DNA from: Fen-1258 sp964595365
GTDB taxonomy: Bacteria > Bacteroidota > Ignavibacteria > Ignavibacteriales > Melioribacteraceae
Assembly: GCA_964595365.1 (NCBI GenBank)
Contig: CAZQQC010000022.1
Coordinates: 1 to 30,352, forward strand
Length of the DNA stretch: 30,352 bases
Reading direction: 5' to 3'
Below the pieces are notes generated by a model. It saw only the letters and a program-made list of their open reading frames with translations, did not search any database and was not told the DNA's origin. A program made the position numbers and the translations under genes. This document shows, piece by piece, positions 1 to 8,410 of the stretch (positions are counted from its first letter, which is position 1; each line of letters begins with the position of its first letter).

Positions 1-102
1 GTCTAACTACGCACCGCCAGTTTCAAGTCTTTAATAAAATTCTTATAATTACAAACAAGTTATAGATATTAAATTGCGTCTGAAAACTATAAGAGAAAGA
101 AT

Positions 103-2454
103 TTGATAGGGGCTAAACTAGATTTTCTTTGCCGGCTGAATGAGCTTGCGGAATACGCACAACGGGGTGACGACTTTTTCCCGGATGAACTCTGCAATTT
201 TCTTGTCAATGAATTTGATTTACATGCGGTTATTTTGTTTGGTGTAAGCAATAATAACATTTTAAACGTTGCAGGCAGATCAAATTCCGCACGAAAAACC
301 TTTCAGCACGGCGTTTCTCCGAACTGCAAGGTTTGTAAAAACCTGAATCAAAATATTGATCTAAAGCTGGAGATTAATCCTAATTGCGAAATCCAGATTT
401 CTGATTCATTAAACTTTGAAAGCTGCAGTTTAATTCCGATCAACAATAACGAAAAGTTTCTTCTTAAAATCGCAAGAAAATCTGCTTACACTCAGAGCTC
501 AAAAGAAATGCTCGAGAAAGCTCTTCAGCTGCTCAACATGGTTCTTTATGTATGGTATCAAAGCAAAGGCGGAACGTTTAAGGCTTTTACTCCGATCTCC
601 AAGATTGTATCCGAAACGGCATCAGAGTTGAAATCAAATGCGAATTCTATCATAGGCTATACTTCAATTCTCGCCGGCGAAAATCAAAATGCAACTATTT
701 CGGAATACGTGAGCGCAATAAGAAAGAACGCTCAAAGTATTTTGTTGAATGTAAACGACCTTAATGAATTATCTAAGACTGATATAGGCGGTGCACAGCC
801 AAGGCTAAACAAAATTGAACTGGTAAACTTTATTTCCGAAATAGTAGAAATTTTCAAGAGCAAACTTGGTAAAAAAATTTCATTCACAGTTGCTATCGAA
901 AAGGAACTTGCAAAGCCAATTGAGATTGACGATCAAAAACTGCGTTATATTCTTACAACTTTAATTCTTGCTTCTATAATTCTGACACAACAGGGCGAGG
1001 TTACTTTAAAAGTTTCCACACTGCCGGATAATAAGATAAAGTTTTCCATATCGAATAACGGTAGGCCTCTCAAGAGCACATCTCTTGATATTTTATTCGA
1101 ACCTTTTACTGTAACAAAAATTGACGAGTTCAAAAATTCTACACTTACCGGCTTAAGTTTGACCTTGGTAAAAAAATATATTAATTATATGGGTGGAGAT
1201 ATAAATGCAACAAGTTCGGCGGGTCAGGGCAATTCATTTACATTCACAATCAGCGGAGAAGTGATGTCTGATGTAGAAACCAATATCTCACAATTACCTA
1301 AACCTTCGTCTAAGAATAAGGTTTTAGTTATAGAAGACGATTATGCAACTTCAAAATTGCTGAGCAATTATTTGAATAAGTGGGGTTATTCTCCTTTAAT
1401 AGTAAGTACCGAAGCGCATGCAATCAATTCAATTGAGAAAGAAGAATTGCTTGCAATAATTCTTGACATTGAATTGCCTAATATGAACGGGCTGGAACTT
1501 CTTAAACGAATTCACGATCATCCGAGAACAAAAAAAACCCCGGTAATTGTTTGCTCGATTGAGCCGGAACAGCAAAAAGCTTTTATGATGGGCGCTGTAG
1601 AGTACTTCGTAAAACCCATCAATTACAATTTTCTTGTTGAGGTGTTGACAAATTATAAGTTAAGGAAAGACTCTAATGTTCTTTGTGTTGATGATGACAT
1701 GCCGACTCTGAATTTGGTTAAACAAGCAATTGAAACAGCCGGCTTTGTGCCCATTGCTGAAAATGTATCTGCCAATGTTATGGATTTAATTCAAGGCAAA
1801 GATATCGATCTTGCAATTATCGATCTGGATATGCCCCAGCCTAACGGGTTCGAGTTAATTAAGCTCATAAAATCCGAGAAACGTTTTGCTCATCTTCCAA
1901 TCATTATTTATACCGGTAAAGAAAACTATAAAGATGATCTTTATAAAATTGAAGGTTTGTTCGACGAGCTGTTAGAGAAACGCTCTACAAACATTGAGGA
2001 CCTTGCAGAAGTGGTTAATGCAATGATCAACCGTTACGAAACACCTCCGCCGGTAGAAGAAGTTATTCATAAAATTAACGTTATTAAAATTTTGCTTGCA
2101 GAAGATTATAAACATTCACAAATAATTGTAACACGGCTTTTGAAGAAGAACAATTTTGAAAATGTTGTGGTTGTTGAAAATGGCGAAGATGCTTTGAAGA
2201 TGGCTAAAGATGATAAATTCGATTTGATCTTGATGGATATGCAAATGCCGATTATGAATGGTTTTGAAGCAACAGAAAAAATCAGAGAATTACCCGGTTA
2301 CAAAGATACTCCAATAATTGCTCTCACGGCTTTCGCAATGAAGGGTGACCGCGAAAAATGTCTCGAAGCAGGCGCAACAGATTATATTCCGAAACCAATA
2401 GATAGTAAAGAGTTCATCGAAAAAGTTAAATACTATACTAATACAATCTCGTAA
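103..2454 (+). CDS. Multi-receiver signalling protein with a degenerate histidine-kinase core
   Basis: 783 residues, cytoplasmic, no membrane segment seen. Residues 1-150 look like a divergent GAF-type sensor with cysteines at 75, 78, 95 and 108. Residues 165-230 resemble HisKA, but the expected His is Ser174 (sequence around it TASELKSNANSIIG). Residues 235-390 resemble HATPase_c, but the N-box Asn is Ala290 and the G1-box Asp is Asn318. Three receiver domains follow, each with an intact phosphoacceptor Asp and an acid pocket: REC1 about 405-515 (D412/D413, D455, K504), REC2 about 525-635 (D530-D532, D574, probable K626) and REC3 about 660-783 (E667/D668, D712, K764). It is probably a phosphorylation-responsive scaffold fed by another kinase rather than an active kinase; this is inference. 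The start is TTG after a weak purine-rich stretch. The frame is open back to base 73 with no ATG, so the start is uncertain. A terminator follows. Confidence 0.85.
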   Translation: MIGAKLDFLCRLNELAEYAQRGDDFFPDELCNFLVNEFDLHAVILFGVSNNNILNVAGRSNSARKTFQHGVSPNCKVCKNLNQNIDLKLEINPNCEIQISDSLNFESCSLIPINNNEKFLLKIARKSAYTQSSKEMLEKALQLLNMVLYVWYQSKGGTFKAFTPISKIVSETASELKSNANSIIGYTSILAGENQNATISEYVSAIRKNAQSILLNVNDLNELSKTDIGGAQPRLNKIELVNFISEIVEIFKSKLGKKISFTVAIEKELAKPIEIDDQKLRYILTTLILASIILTQQGEVTLKVSTLPDNKIKFSISNNGRPLKSTSLDILFEPFTVTKIDEFKNSTLTGLSLTLVKKYINYMGGDINATSSAGQGNSFTFTISGEVMSDVETNISQLPKPSSKNKVLVIEDDYATSKLLSNYLNKWGYSPLIVSTEAHAINSIEKEELLAIILDIELPNMNGLELLKRIHDHPRTKKTPVIVCSIEPEQQKAFMMGAVEYFVKPINYNFLVEVLTNYKLRKDSNVLCVDDDMPTLNLVKQAIETAGFVPIAENVSANVMDLIQGKDIDLAIIDLDMPQPNGFELIKLIKSEKRFAHLPIIIYTGKENYKDDLYKIEGLFDELLEKRSTNIEDLAEVVNAMINRYETPPPVEEVIHKINVIKILLAEDYKHSQIIVTRLLKKNNFENVVVVENGEDALKMAKDDKFDLILMDMQMPIMNGFEATEKIRELPGYKDTPIIALTAFAMKGDREKCLEAGATDYIPKPIDSKEFIEKVKYYTNTIS

Positions 2455-2479
2455 CTCTTCCAATATTTTTTATTCATCA

Positions 2480-2510
2480 AGCCCGGGAACGGTTCGGGCT
2501 TTTTATTTTT
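2480..2510 (+). terminator. Rho-independent terminator after the multi-receiver gene
   Basis: AGCCCG (2480-2485) pairs with CGGGCT (2495-2500) around a 9-nt loop, and a T-rich tract runs on to 2510. It lies 25 bp after the stop codon and insulates gltX from the upstream gene. Confidence 0.8.
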
Positions 2511-2562
2511 CTACCAATAGTAAGATGCAGTTCTTCAATTCATCCGTGTTGTCAAGATTTTA

Positions 2563-2570
2563 TATATTTG
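2563..2570 (+). promoter_or_regulatory. Candidate Bacteroidota-type -7 element of gltX
   Basis: TATATTTG matches the TAnnTTTG consensus known for the Bacteroidetes primary sigma factor. It lies 24 bp before the GTG start. I see no TTTG -33 box at the usual spacing; the nearest TTG is only 11 bp upstream. The call rests on the -7 match and the same pattern before glnS, the esterase gene and nifJ. Confidence 0.4.
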
Positions 2571-2594
2571 TATTAATTATCGTAAGGAGTTTTT

Positions 2595-4046
2595 GTGAGT
2601 TCCGTTCGTGTCCGCTTTGCACCAAGTCCAACCGGATTTTTACATGTGGGCGGGCTTCGTACTGCACTTTATAATTTTCTGTTCGCCCGCAAAAACAACG
2701 GCAAATTTATCTTAAGGATTGAAGATACCGATCGCAATAGATATGTAGAAGGTGCAGTTGAAAAACTAATTAGTTCTTTAAAATGGTGCGGACTCCAATA
2801 CGACGAAGGGCCCGATACCGGCGGACAATTCGGCCCTTACTTGCAATCGCAACGACTCGAACTTTACAGAGAATATGCCTTACAGTTAGTTCTGAATGGC
2901 AAAGCGTATTACTGTTTCTGCTCTCCGGAACGTTTAGAAGCTTTACGCCAAGAGCAGCAAAAACGCAAACTACCGCAAGCAAAATATGATAAGCATTGTC
3001 TTTCTCTTAGCAAGAAAGAGATTAATGAAAAACTTTCCGGCGGTATGCAACATGTTATTAGATTAAATGTTGAACCAGATAAGAAAATAATTTTCGATGA
3101 TATAATACGCGGCAGAATAGAGTTTGACAGTAATCACGTTGATGACCAGGTACTTATAAAAGGCGACGGTTACCCTACATACCACTTAGCAAACGTTGTT
3201 GATGATCACTTCATGGAAATCAGTCATGTTATTCGCGGCGAAGAATGGCTTTCTTCAACACCAAAACACATTCTGATATATGATTATTTCGGATGGAGTA
3301 AACCGGTCTTTGCACATCTCCCCCTTTTATTAAATCCGGATAGGTCGAAACTCAGCAAAAGGCAAGGTGATGTTGCAGTTGAGGATTACCGCGAAAAAGG
3401 TTTTGTACACGAAGCACTTGTAAATTTTGTTGCACTTTTGGGTTGGAATGCCGGCGACGATCAAGAATTTTATTACATGGATGAACTAGTTGATAAATTT
3501 TCTCTGGAAAAGGTTAACAAATCCGGAGCCGTGTTTGATCTGGAAAAACTAAACTGGCTGAATACCGAACATTTGCGCAAGAAACCAAACGAAGAAATAC
3601 TACTAATGCTTCAAGATGAAATTCGCAAATCCAAATTCGCAATTCACAATTATCCTAACGACTACCTTTTACCTGTTATCGAAGCAATGAAAGAACGTGT
3701 TAGTTTTGTCAACGAATATTTAACGAAGTCGCCATACTTTTTTGAACGACCGCGCGAATATGAAATTGCCAGCATCGAAAAAAATTGGAAAGCTGAAACA
3801 GCATCTTACATCATGAAACTTCGAGACAAATTCAATCTCCTTAAAAATCCAGCCAAAGAAGATTACGAGCACACCTTAAAACAAGTTGCAACGGAATTAA
3901 ACATCGGCGTAGGCAAGCTAATACATCCTCTCAGATTAGCAGTTTCCGGAATGAGCACTGGCCCTGGTGTGTACGATATTCTGGCGATTCTGGGCAATAA
4001 TGAAGTAATAGAACGTATTAATTCTGCTATAGAAAAAATCCGCTGA
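2595..4046 (+). CDS. gltX: Glutamyl-tRNA synthetase
   Basis: 483 residues, the usual bacterial GluRS length. It charges tRNA-Glu with glutamate in the cytoplasm, using ATP. The class I signature is HVGG at 17-20 (family HIGH), and the second ATP loop is KLSKR at 252-256 (family KMSKS). The C-terminal third (about 340-483) is the helical anticodon-binding region. The start is GTG at 2595, supported by AAGGAG at 2584-2589 with five bases between. It stands alone after a terminator and has its own candidate promoter. It converges on glnS with only 27 bp between the stop codons. Because a separate glutaminyl-tRNA synthetase is present, this enzyme need not mischarge tRNA-Gln. Confidence 0.96.
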   Translation: MSSVRVRFAPSPTGFLHVGGLRTALYNFLFARKNNGKFILRIEDTDRNRYVEGAVEKLISSLKWCGLQYDEGPDTGGQFGPYLQSQRLELYREYALQLVLNGKAYYCFCSPERLEALRQEQQKRKLPQAKYDKHCLSLSKKEINEKLSGGMQHVIRLNVEPDKKIIFDDIIRGRIEFDSNHVDDQVLIKGDGYPTYHLANVVDDHFMEISHVIRGEEWLSSTPKHILIYDYFGWSKPVFAHLPLLLNPDRSKLSKRQGDVAVEDYREKGFVHEALVNFVALLGWNAGDDQEFYYMDELVDKFSLEKVNKSGAVFDLEKLNWLNTEHLRKKPNEEILLMLQDEIRKSKFAIHNYPNDYLLPVIEAMKERVSFVNEYLTKSPYFFERPREYEIASIEKNWKAETASYIMKLRDKFNLLKNPAKEDYEHTLKQVATELNIGVGKLIHPLRLAVSGMSTGPGVYDILAILGNNEVIERINSAIEKIR

Positions 4047-4058
4047 AGTTTCGAAACT
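4047..4058. terminator. Possible weak bidirectional hairpin between gltX and glnS
   Basis: AGTTTCGAAACT is a perfect 12-bp palindrome directly after the gltX stop, in the 27-bp gap between the convergent stop codons. It can fold as a 4-bp stem with a TCGA loop. It is short and has no long T-run, so the terminator role is weak. Confidence 0.25.
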
Positions 4059-4073
4059 ATATTTTACCCTGAA

Positions 4074-5744
4074 TTATTTCTTGGTCCAACTATCTTTCAA
4101 TGTAACAGTTCTGTTGAACACTAATTTTTCACCGGTAGTGTATTTTGTATCAACACAAAAATAACCGTGCCGTTCAAACTGGAATCTTTCACCGCTTTTT
4201 GAGTCTTTAAGAAATGGTTCTATTAATGCGCCTGAAATAACTTCGAGAGAATTTTTATTAATATGTTCGAGCCAGTTCTCTTCTGCACCGGGATTCTCTA
4301 CGTTGAACAGCCGATCATACAGTCTGACTTCGGCTTTAACGGCGTGTTTAGCAGAAACCCAATGAATTGTTCCTTTAACTTTTTTAGTGCTGGTGCCCGA
4401 ACCGCTTTTAGTTTCAGGATCGTAAGAACATCTTAACTCAACAACTTCGCCTTTATCATTCCTAAGAACTTCTTCACATTTGATTATGTAAGCATAACGA
4501 AGTCTTACTTCTCCGCCCGGTATTAATCTATGATAACCTTTTGGCGGATTTTCCATAAAATCGGTTTGTTCAATAAAAAGTTCTTTGCTAAATGGAATTT
4601 TCCGGTGTCCCATAGATGGATCTTCCGGATTGTTAACTGCATCCAGCTCTTCAACAGTACCGGAATAATTTGTTATTATAATTTTTAACGGACGAAGCAC
4701 AGCCATTGCACGCTGGGCATGTTTATTCAAATCATCGCGGATGGCATATTCAAGAAGAGCAATATCTGTAAGCGCATCGCGTTTTGCTACGCCGATTATC
4801 TCTGCAAAATTCTGAATTGCCTGCGGTGTGTATCCCCTTCTTCTTATACCGCACACGGTCGGCATACGCGGATCGTCCCATCCGTCAACGTAACCTTCTT
4901 TCACAAGCTGAAGAAGTTTTCTTTTGCTCATTACAGTATAATTAAGATTGAGACGTGCAAATTCTATTTGCCGGGGATGATGAATTCCAAGCTCATCCAA
5001 AAACCAATCGTAAAGCGGCCTATGATTCTCGAATTCCAAAGTGCAAATAGAATGCGTTATTCCTTCAATCGAATCCTCAAGTCCGTGAGCCCAATCGTAA
5101 GTGGGATATATACACCACCTGTTGCCCTGACGATGATGGTCTTCATGCACAATACGGTACATAACCGGGTCGCGCAAGTTTATGTTAGGTGAAGTCATGT
5201 CAATCTTTGCACGCAAAGTTTTAGAGCCGTTCGGAAATTCTCCATTACGCATTCTATCGAAGAGATCCAGATTTTCTTTTATACTTCTATTTCTGTAAGA
5301 ACTTTCTTTTCCGGGTTCGGTTAGTGTGCCGCGTGTTTGTCTTATCTCCTCGGCGGTTTGGTCATCTACGTATGCTTTGCCTTTTTTGATAAGCTCGACA
5401 GCCCATCCGTACATGCTGTCAAAATAATCCGAACCGAAAAGAATGCGGTCTTCAAAATCGCCACCGAGCCACCGAACATCCTCAATTATAGAATCAACAT
5501 ATTCTTGTTCTTCTTTACTTGGGTTAGTATCGTCGAATCGAAGATTAAATTTACCGTTGTAGTCTCTTGCGATCCCGTAATTCAAACAGATTGATTTTGC
5601 ATGACCGATATGAAGATAGCCGTTCGGTTCAGGAGGAAAGCGCGTGCAGATTGTTTTTCCATTCCACCGGTTGGATTTAATATCTTCATCAATTAATTCA
5701 TAAATAAAATTTTTCGCTTTTGTTGCCTTATTGTTTTCTTCCAT
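4074..5744 (-). CDS. glnS: Glutaminyl-tRNA synthetase
   Basis: 556 residues, typical for bacterial GlnRS. It attaches glutamine directly to tRNA-Gln, so this organism does not depend on the Glu-tRNA(Gln) amidotransferase route for Gln-tRNA. HIGH is present at 45-48 within PPEPNGYLHIGHAKS, and the KMSKS equivalent is VMSKRKL near residue 270. The tail beyond about residue 340 is the two-barrel anticodon-binding region (YHRLIPGGEVRLRYAYII). The start is ATG at 5744 with no strong Shine-Dalgarno; a TAATTTTG element lies about 32 bp upstream. The family is patchy in bacteria and is usually explained by old transfer from eukaryotes, which is general knowledge and not shown by this window. It is convergent with gltX. 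Confidence 0.97.
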   Translation of the reverse strand: MEENNKATKAKNFIYELIDEDIKSNRWNGKTICTRFPPEPNGYLHIGHAKSICLNYGIARDYNGKFNLRFDDTNPSKEEQEYVDSIIEDVRWLGGDFEDRILFGSDYFDSMYGWAVELIKKGKAYVDDQTAEEIRQTRGTLTEPGKESSYRNRSIKENLDLFDRMRNGEFPNGSKTLRAKIDMTSPNINLRDPVMYRIVHEDHHRQGNRWCIYPTYDWAHGLEDSIEGITHSICTLEFENHRPLYDWFLDELGIHHPRQIEFARLNLNYTVMSKRKLLQLVKEGYVDGWDDPRMPTVCGIRRRGYTPQAIQNFAEIIGVAKRDALTDIALLEYAIRDDLNKHAQRAMAVLRPLKIIITNYSGTVEELDAVNNPEDPSMGHRKIPFSKELFIEQTDFMENPPKGYHRLIPGGEVRLRYAYIIKCEEVLRNDKGEVVELRCSYDPETKSGSGTSTKKVKGTIHWVSAKHAVKAEVRLYDRLFNVENPGAEENWLEHINKNSLEVISGALIEPFLKDSKSGERFQFERHGYFCVDTKYTTGEKLVFNRTVTLKDSWTKK

Positions 5745-5775
5745 AGCAAGATAGAAATATTCTAAAATGATGAAA

Positions 5776-5783
5776 CAAAATTA
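5776..5783 (-). promoter_or_regulatory. Candidate -7 element of glnS
   Basis: Read on the minus strand this is TAATTTTG, an exact TAnnTTTG match, about 32 bp before the glnS ATG. A TTTG lies 14 bp further upstream, closer than the usual -33 spacing. It sits between the tRNA-Leu terminator and glnS. Confidence 0.4.
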
Positions 5784-5802
5784 AAGAATTGCAGAAACAA
5801 AT

Positions 5803-5835
5803 AAACCCGATTCTTGATGTTAACAAATCGGGTTT
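5803..5835 (-). terminator. Rho-independent terminator of tRNA-Leu
   Basis: AAACCCGATT (5803-5812) and AATCGGGTTT (5826-5835) form a perfect 10-bp stem with a 13-nt loop. On the minus strand a T-rich tract follows the stem. It lies 7 bp beyond the 3' end of the tRNA. Confidence 0.75.
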
Positions 5836-5842
5836 ACCAGTG

Positions 5843-5928
5843 TACCGAAGGCCGGACTCGAACCGGCACGAGGTTTGAGCCCCACTGGATTTTGAGTCCA
5901 GCGCGTCTACCAATTCCGCCACTTCGGC
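5843..5928 (-). tRNA. tRNA-Leu (anticodon CAA, reads UUG)
   Basis: The acceptor stem is GCCGAAG paired with CTTCGGT (first pair G-U) and the discriminator base is A. The D arm has the leucine pattern GGCGGAATTGGTAGACGC, the anticodon stem-loop is CTGGA-CTCAAAA-TCCAG giving anticodon CAA, and there is a long variable arm. The T arm is GCCGG-TTCGAGT-CCGGC. The length is 86 nt without CCA; the next bases are not CCA, so the tail must be added by an enzyme. UUG is also the start codon inferred for the first gene of this window. Confidence 0.95.
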
Positions 5929-6051
5929 GTTGAACAAAAAATCAGTACCAAAATTGCGCTGCAAAAGTAATAAAGTAATCGAAGCGAATCAACATCGGTG
6001 AACAACTACAATACAACTAAAATTAAAAAGTTATAGTTTATGGACCCTTCT

Positions 6052-6756
6052 TTACCAGCTAATTTCTTTTTTATCGCGTATAAATTTTCCGGTGAGCAAA
6101 TGTGGTGCATCCGTTGCTAGCCATACGGCAGTTTCGGCGCCCTTCTCAACAGAACGTGTTGCGTTTCTTCCGCCCATATCTGTTCTAACCCAACCGGGGC
6201 AAACTGAATTAACAGAAATTTCTTTACGGGAAAGTTCCGCAGCAAATTGCCGGGTGATAGCATTAAGAGCTGTTTTGGAAATGCTGTAAGCAGGAGAATA
6301 ATTTGTCATATCCGAAAGTGAGCCGGCGCTACTTGAAATGTTTATTATCCTACCTCCTTTGCTCATGAATTCTAAGAAATTTTGTATTACAATCAGAGGT
6401 CCGAAAGTATTCGTTCGAAAAGTCTCTTCTAAAATTTCAGGGTTCATCGAGATAATACTCCCTGATTCAATTAGAATAGCGGCATTGTTCACAAGAACAT
6501 CGAGATGATCGTACTTAACCTGGAACAATTTAGCGGCATTCGAAATACTGCGGGAATCGTTAACATCCATCCGAAGGAATGCTGCATCGATTCCATTTTG
6601 AGAAAGAGTTTGAACGGCATTCATTCCCCGTTTTTCGTCTCTTGCAGTGACGATGACGTAAAAACCCTTTTTCCCTAATTGATTTGCAATCTCGTAACCA
6701 ATTCCTTTATTGGCACCGGTAATCAGCGCAATTCTATTTTCAGTAAGTTTTCCCAT
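6052..6756 (-). CDS. Short-chain dehydrogenase/reductase (carbonyl-reductase-like)
   Basis: Counted from the TTG at 6759 the chain is 235 residues; I prefer the ATG one codon later (6756), giving 234. It is a classical SDR Rossmann-fold oxidoreductase. With TTG numbering, the cofactor loop TGANKGIG is at 14-21, the NNAA motif at 91-94, the catalytic Ser in the ISSS run at 141-144, and YSISK gives Tyr158 and Lys162. The arginine after the second strand (VTAR, 40) suggests NADPH preference. The substrate cannot be read from the sequence. It starts only 6 bp after the upstream reductase-like gene ends, so the two form an operon, probably handling NADP(H)-linked carbonyl chemistry. Confidence 0.9.
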   Translation of the reverse strand: MGKLTENRIALITGANKGIGYEIANQLGKKGFYVIVTARDEKRGMNAVQTLSQNGIDAAFLRMDVNDSRSISNAAKLFQVKYDHLDVLVNNAAILIESGSIISMNPEILEETFRTNTFGPLIVIQNFLEFMSKGGRIINISSSAGSLSDMTNYSPAYSISKTALNAITRQFAAELSRKEISVNSVCPGWVRTDMGGRNATRSVEKGAETAVWLATDAPHLLTGKFIRDKKEISW

Positions 6757-6762
6757 CAATAC

Positions 6763-7404
6763 TTATTTTAGAAGTAGTTTAAACGCATGAGTCCAATGAT
6801 TATTCTTGAATCCGAAAACAATCCACAACATTGCAAATGCTTCCAAAAGATATGAATTAGAAATGTCGCCGATATCAATTACGTTCTTCCAGCCGAAACT
6901 TTTCGCAAAATCTGAAACAACATTTTTAGCAGAGACTTCGTTGCCTGCAATCACAAGATCCGGGTTCCCTTCTTCTAATTTCGGGTTCACCATTATAAAT
7001 GCGCTGATAGTGTTGAATGCTTTCACCACTTTTGAATCCGGCAACCACGATTGGATTTTTTCCCCTGCAGAATGCCCGAATGCTGAATCCAATTTTGGCG
7101 GGGCACCATTTGAAAAGTTCAGCGGATTTGTTACATCAATCACAATTTTATTTTTGAAATTTTGTTTACCGGCAAGTACAATAGCGTTTTCTATTCCAGC
7201 CCAAGAGGTAGCTAGAACAATCACATCTCCAAAACTGGCTGCCCCGTTAAACGATCCAATACTTGCCCTCGCTCCGGCATTTTTTAGCCACTCGTTTAAT
7301 TTGCTCACATCTCTTGTACCTATCTTCACTTCATGACCGGTTCTTAAGAAGCCGTTTGCAAGTTGCTGCCCCACGTTTCCCGAACCGAGAATTCCAATTT
7401 TCAT
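6763..7404 (-). CDS. NAD(P)-binding F420-reductase-like oxidoreductase
   Basis: 213 residues from ATG at 7404. A TTG at 7419 would add five residues, but AGGAAG lies just before the ATG, which decides the start. The dinucleotide-binding loop is GILGSGNVGQQLA near residues 4-16, followed by HEVKIGTRD, a pattern typical of NADP-dependent F420-reductase-like proteins (PF03807). A central stretch VIDVTNPLNFSNG and the VVKAFNTISAF motif also fit that family. Many members have no F420 and reduce other substrates, so only an NAD(P)-dependent redox role is supported. It is the first gene of an operon with the SDR gene. Confidence 0.85.
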   Translation of the reverse strand: MKIGILGSGNVGQQLANGFLRTGHEVKIGTRDVSKLNEWLKNAGARASIGSFNGAASFGDVIVLATSWAGIENAIVLAGKQNFKNKIVIDVTNPLNFSNGAPPKLDSAFGHSAGEKIQSWLPDSKVVKAFNTISAFIMVNPKLEEGNPDLVIAGNEVSAKNVVSDFAKSFGWKNVIDIGDISNSYLLEAFAMLWIVFGFKNNHWTHAFKLLLK

Positions 7405-7520
7405 TTTACTTCCTTTCAAAATTTTTTTATGAATATCATTTCAACTAAACTGCGGTTTTCAAAAAAACGTTCCATTTGTTCTAATCACAAAAATGTTTAT
7501 TTAACTCATTTTGTTCGCAG

Positions 7521-8267
7521 TTATTTATTTTTTTCGTTTTCCAATCTGCCAAGTAGAAGTGACAAATAATCCGGGAACATTTTTCTCCATGAATCCCAGT
7601 CATGCCCTGAATGCGGACGTACATCGAACAAATGTGGAATTTCTTTGGAACGAAGTATTTCACTCATTGCCCTGTTATCTTCAAGCGATTCATCCCATTC
7701 ACCTGTACCAAACACAATCAACATTTTTTTTATTCTATCGAGATACCAGGGATCAGTCAGATTTGGTACGTAATCCGTCGGATTATTAAAGTAGCAGTTG
7801 TCATCGTAATAGCCAAAAATAAACTGATGAATGTCGAACTCACCGCTCATGCAGAGTAAAGATTTAACTTTATCGGGATGCTTGAACGCGAGGTTTAGAG
7901 CATGATATCCCCCGAAACTACAGCCGGCAACTGCAACATTTTTAGTGCCGCATTCAAACTTTGCAAATTCGATAACATCGTTCAATACCGTGCGCTCATA
8001 AGCTATATGAGTTTTTACACGATCTGCCGGATGAATTGAATAATTATACCAGCTGCACGAATCTATTCCATCCGGGCAATAAATTTTTATTTTTCCGCTG
8101 TCAATAAGCAGCCCGGCAGAATAAATTAAACCGCTATCTTTAGTTTCATAGTATCTTCCAAGCGAAGTTGGAAACAAAACAACCGGATAACCTGAATTTC
8201 CAAATACAAGCATTTCAAAATCATAACCAAGGTACTGAGTGTAAAACTTGTGGTAAAATTCTTGCAT
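7521..8267 (-). CDS. Alpha/beta-hydrolase, PF00756-type esterase
   Basis: 248 residues, cytoplasmic, no signal peptide. The nucleophile elbow is AGCSFGGYH with Ser117, and the C-terminal HSGHDWDSW supplies the catalytic His222. The acid is probably in GTGEWDES (about 187-194). The pattern matches the enterochelin-esterase/esterase-D superfamily (PF00756), which hydrolyses esters or transfers acyl groups. The substrate is not evident. The gene has its own candidate promoter (TATATTTG at 8311-8318) and is not closely linked to the reductase operon (116 bp between). Confidence 0.88.
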   Translation of the reverse strand: MQEFYHKFYTQYLGYDFEMLVFGNSGYPVVLFPTSLGRYYETKDSGLIYSAGLLIDSGKIKIYCPDGIDSCSWYNYSIHPADRVKTHIAYERTVLNDVIEFAKFECGTKNVAVAGCSFGGYHALNLAFKHPDKVKSLLCMSGEFDIHQFIFGYYDDNCYFNNPTDYVPNLTDPWYLDRIKKMLIVFGTGEWDESLEDNRAMSEILRSKEIPHLFDVRPHSGHDWDSWRKMFPDYLSLLLGRLENEKNK

Positions 8268-8310
8268 TCACACTGCCTATCTAACAGTTTGGCGGGTTAT
8301 TAATATTGAA

Positions 8311-8318
8311 CAAATATA
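8311..8318 (-). promoter_or_regulatory. Candidate -7 element of the esterase gene
   Basis: TATATTTG on the minus strand is an exact TAnnTTTG match about 44 bp before the ATG. It lies beyond the terminator of the preceding gene, as a separate promoter should. No clear -33 box was found. Confidence 0.4.
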
Positions 8319-8359
8319 AAGAAGTGAATGTAAACTTGCTTATTGATGCAGTAAAAGAA

Positions 8360-8393
8360 AAAGCCATTAAACTTACATTAACTCGATGGCTTT
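8360..8393 (-). terminator. Rho-independent terminator after the DHOD-like gene
   Basis: AAAGCCAT (8360-8367) and ATGGCTTT (8386-8393) form an 8-bp stem with an 18-nt loop. On the minus strand it runs into TTTTTCTTTT. It lies just past the stop codon of the DHOD-like gene and closes the nifJ/DHOD-like unit. Confidence 0.7.
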
Positions 8394-8410
8394 CACAAGG
8401 TACTCTCTTA

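Noticed and set aside
4719..5192. 157-codon plus-strand frame opposite glnS
   Set aside because: It lies wholly antisense to a gene with clear family motifs and has no recognisable protein features.
5728..5964. 78-codon frame on the minus strand over the tRNA-Leu
   Set aside because: Its protein (AEVAELVDALDSKSSGAQ) is the usual false translation of a tRNA gene, and it overlaps the tRNA completely.
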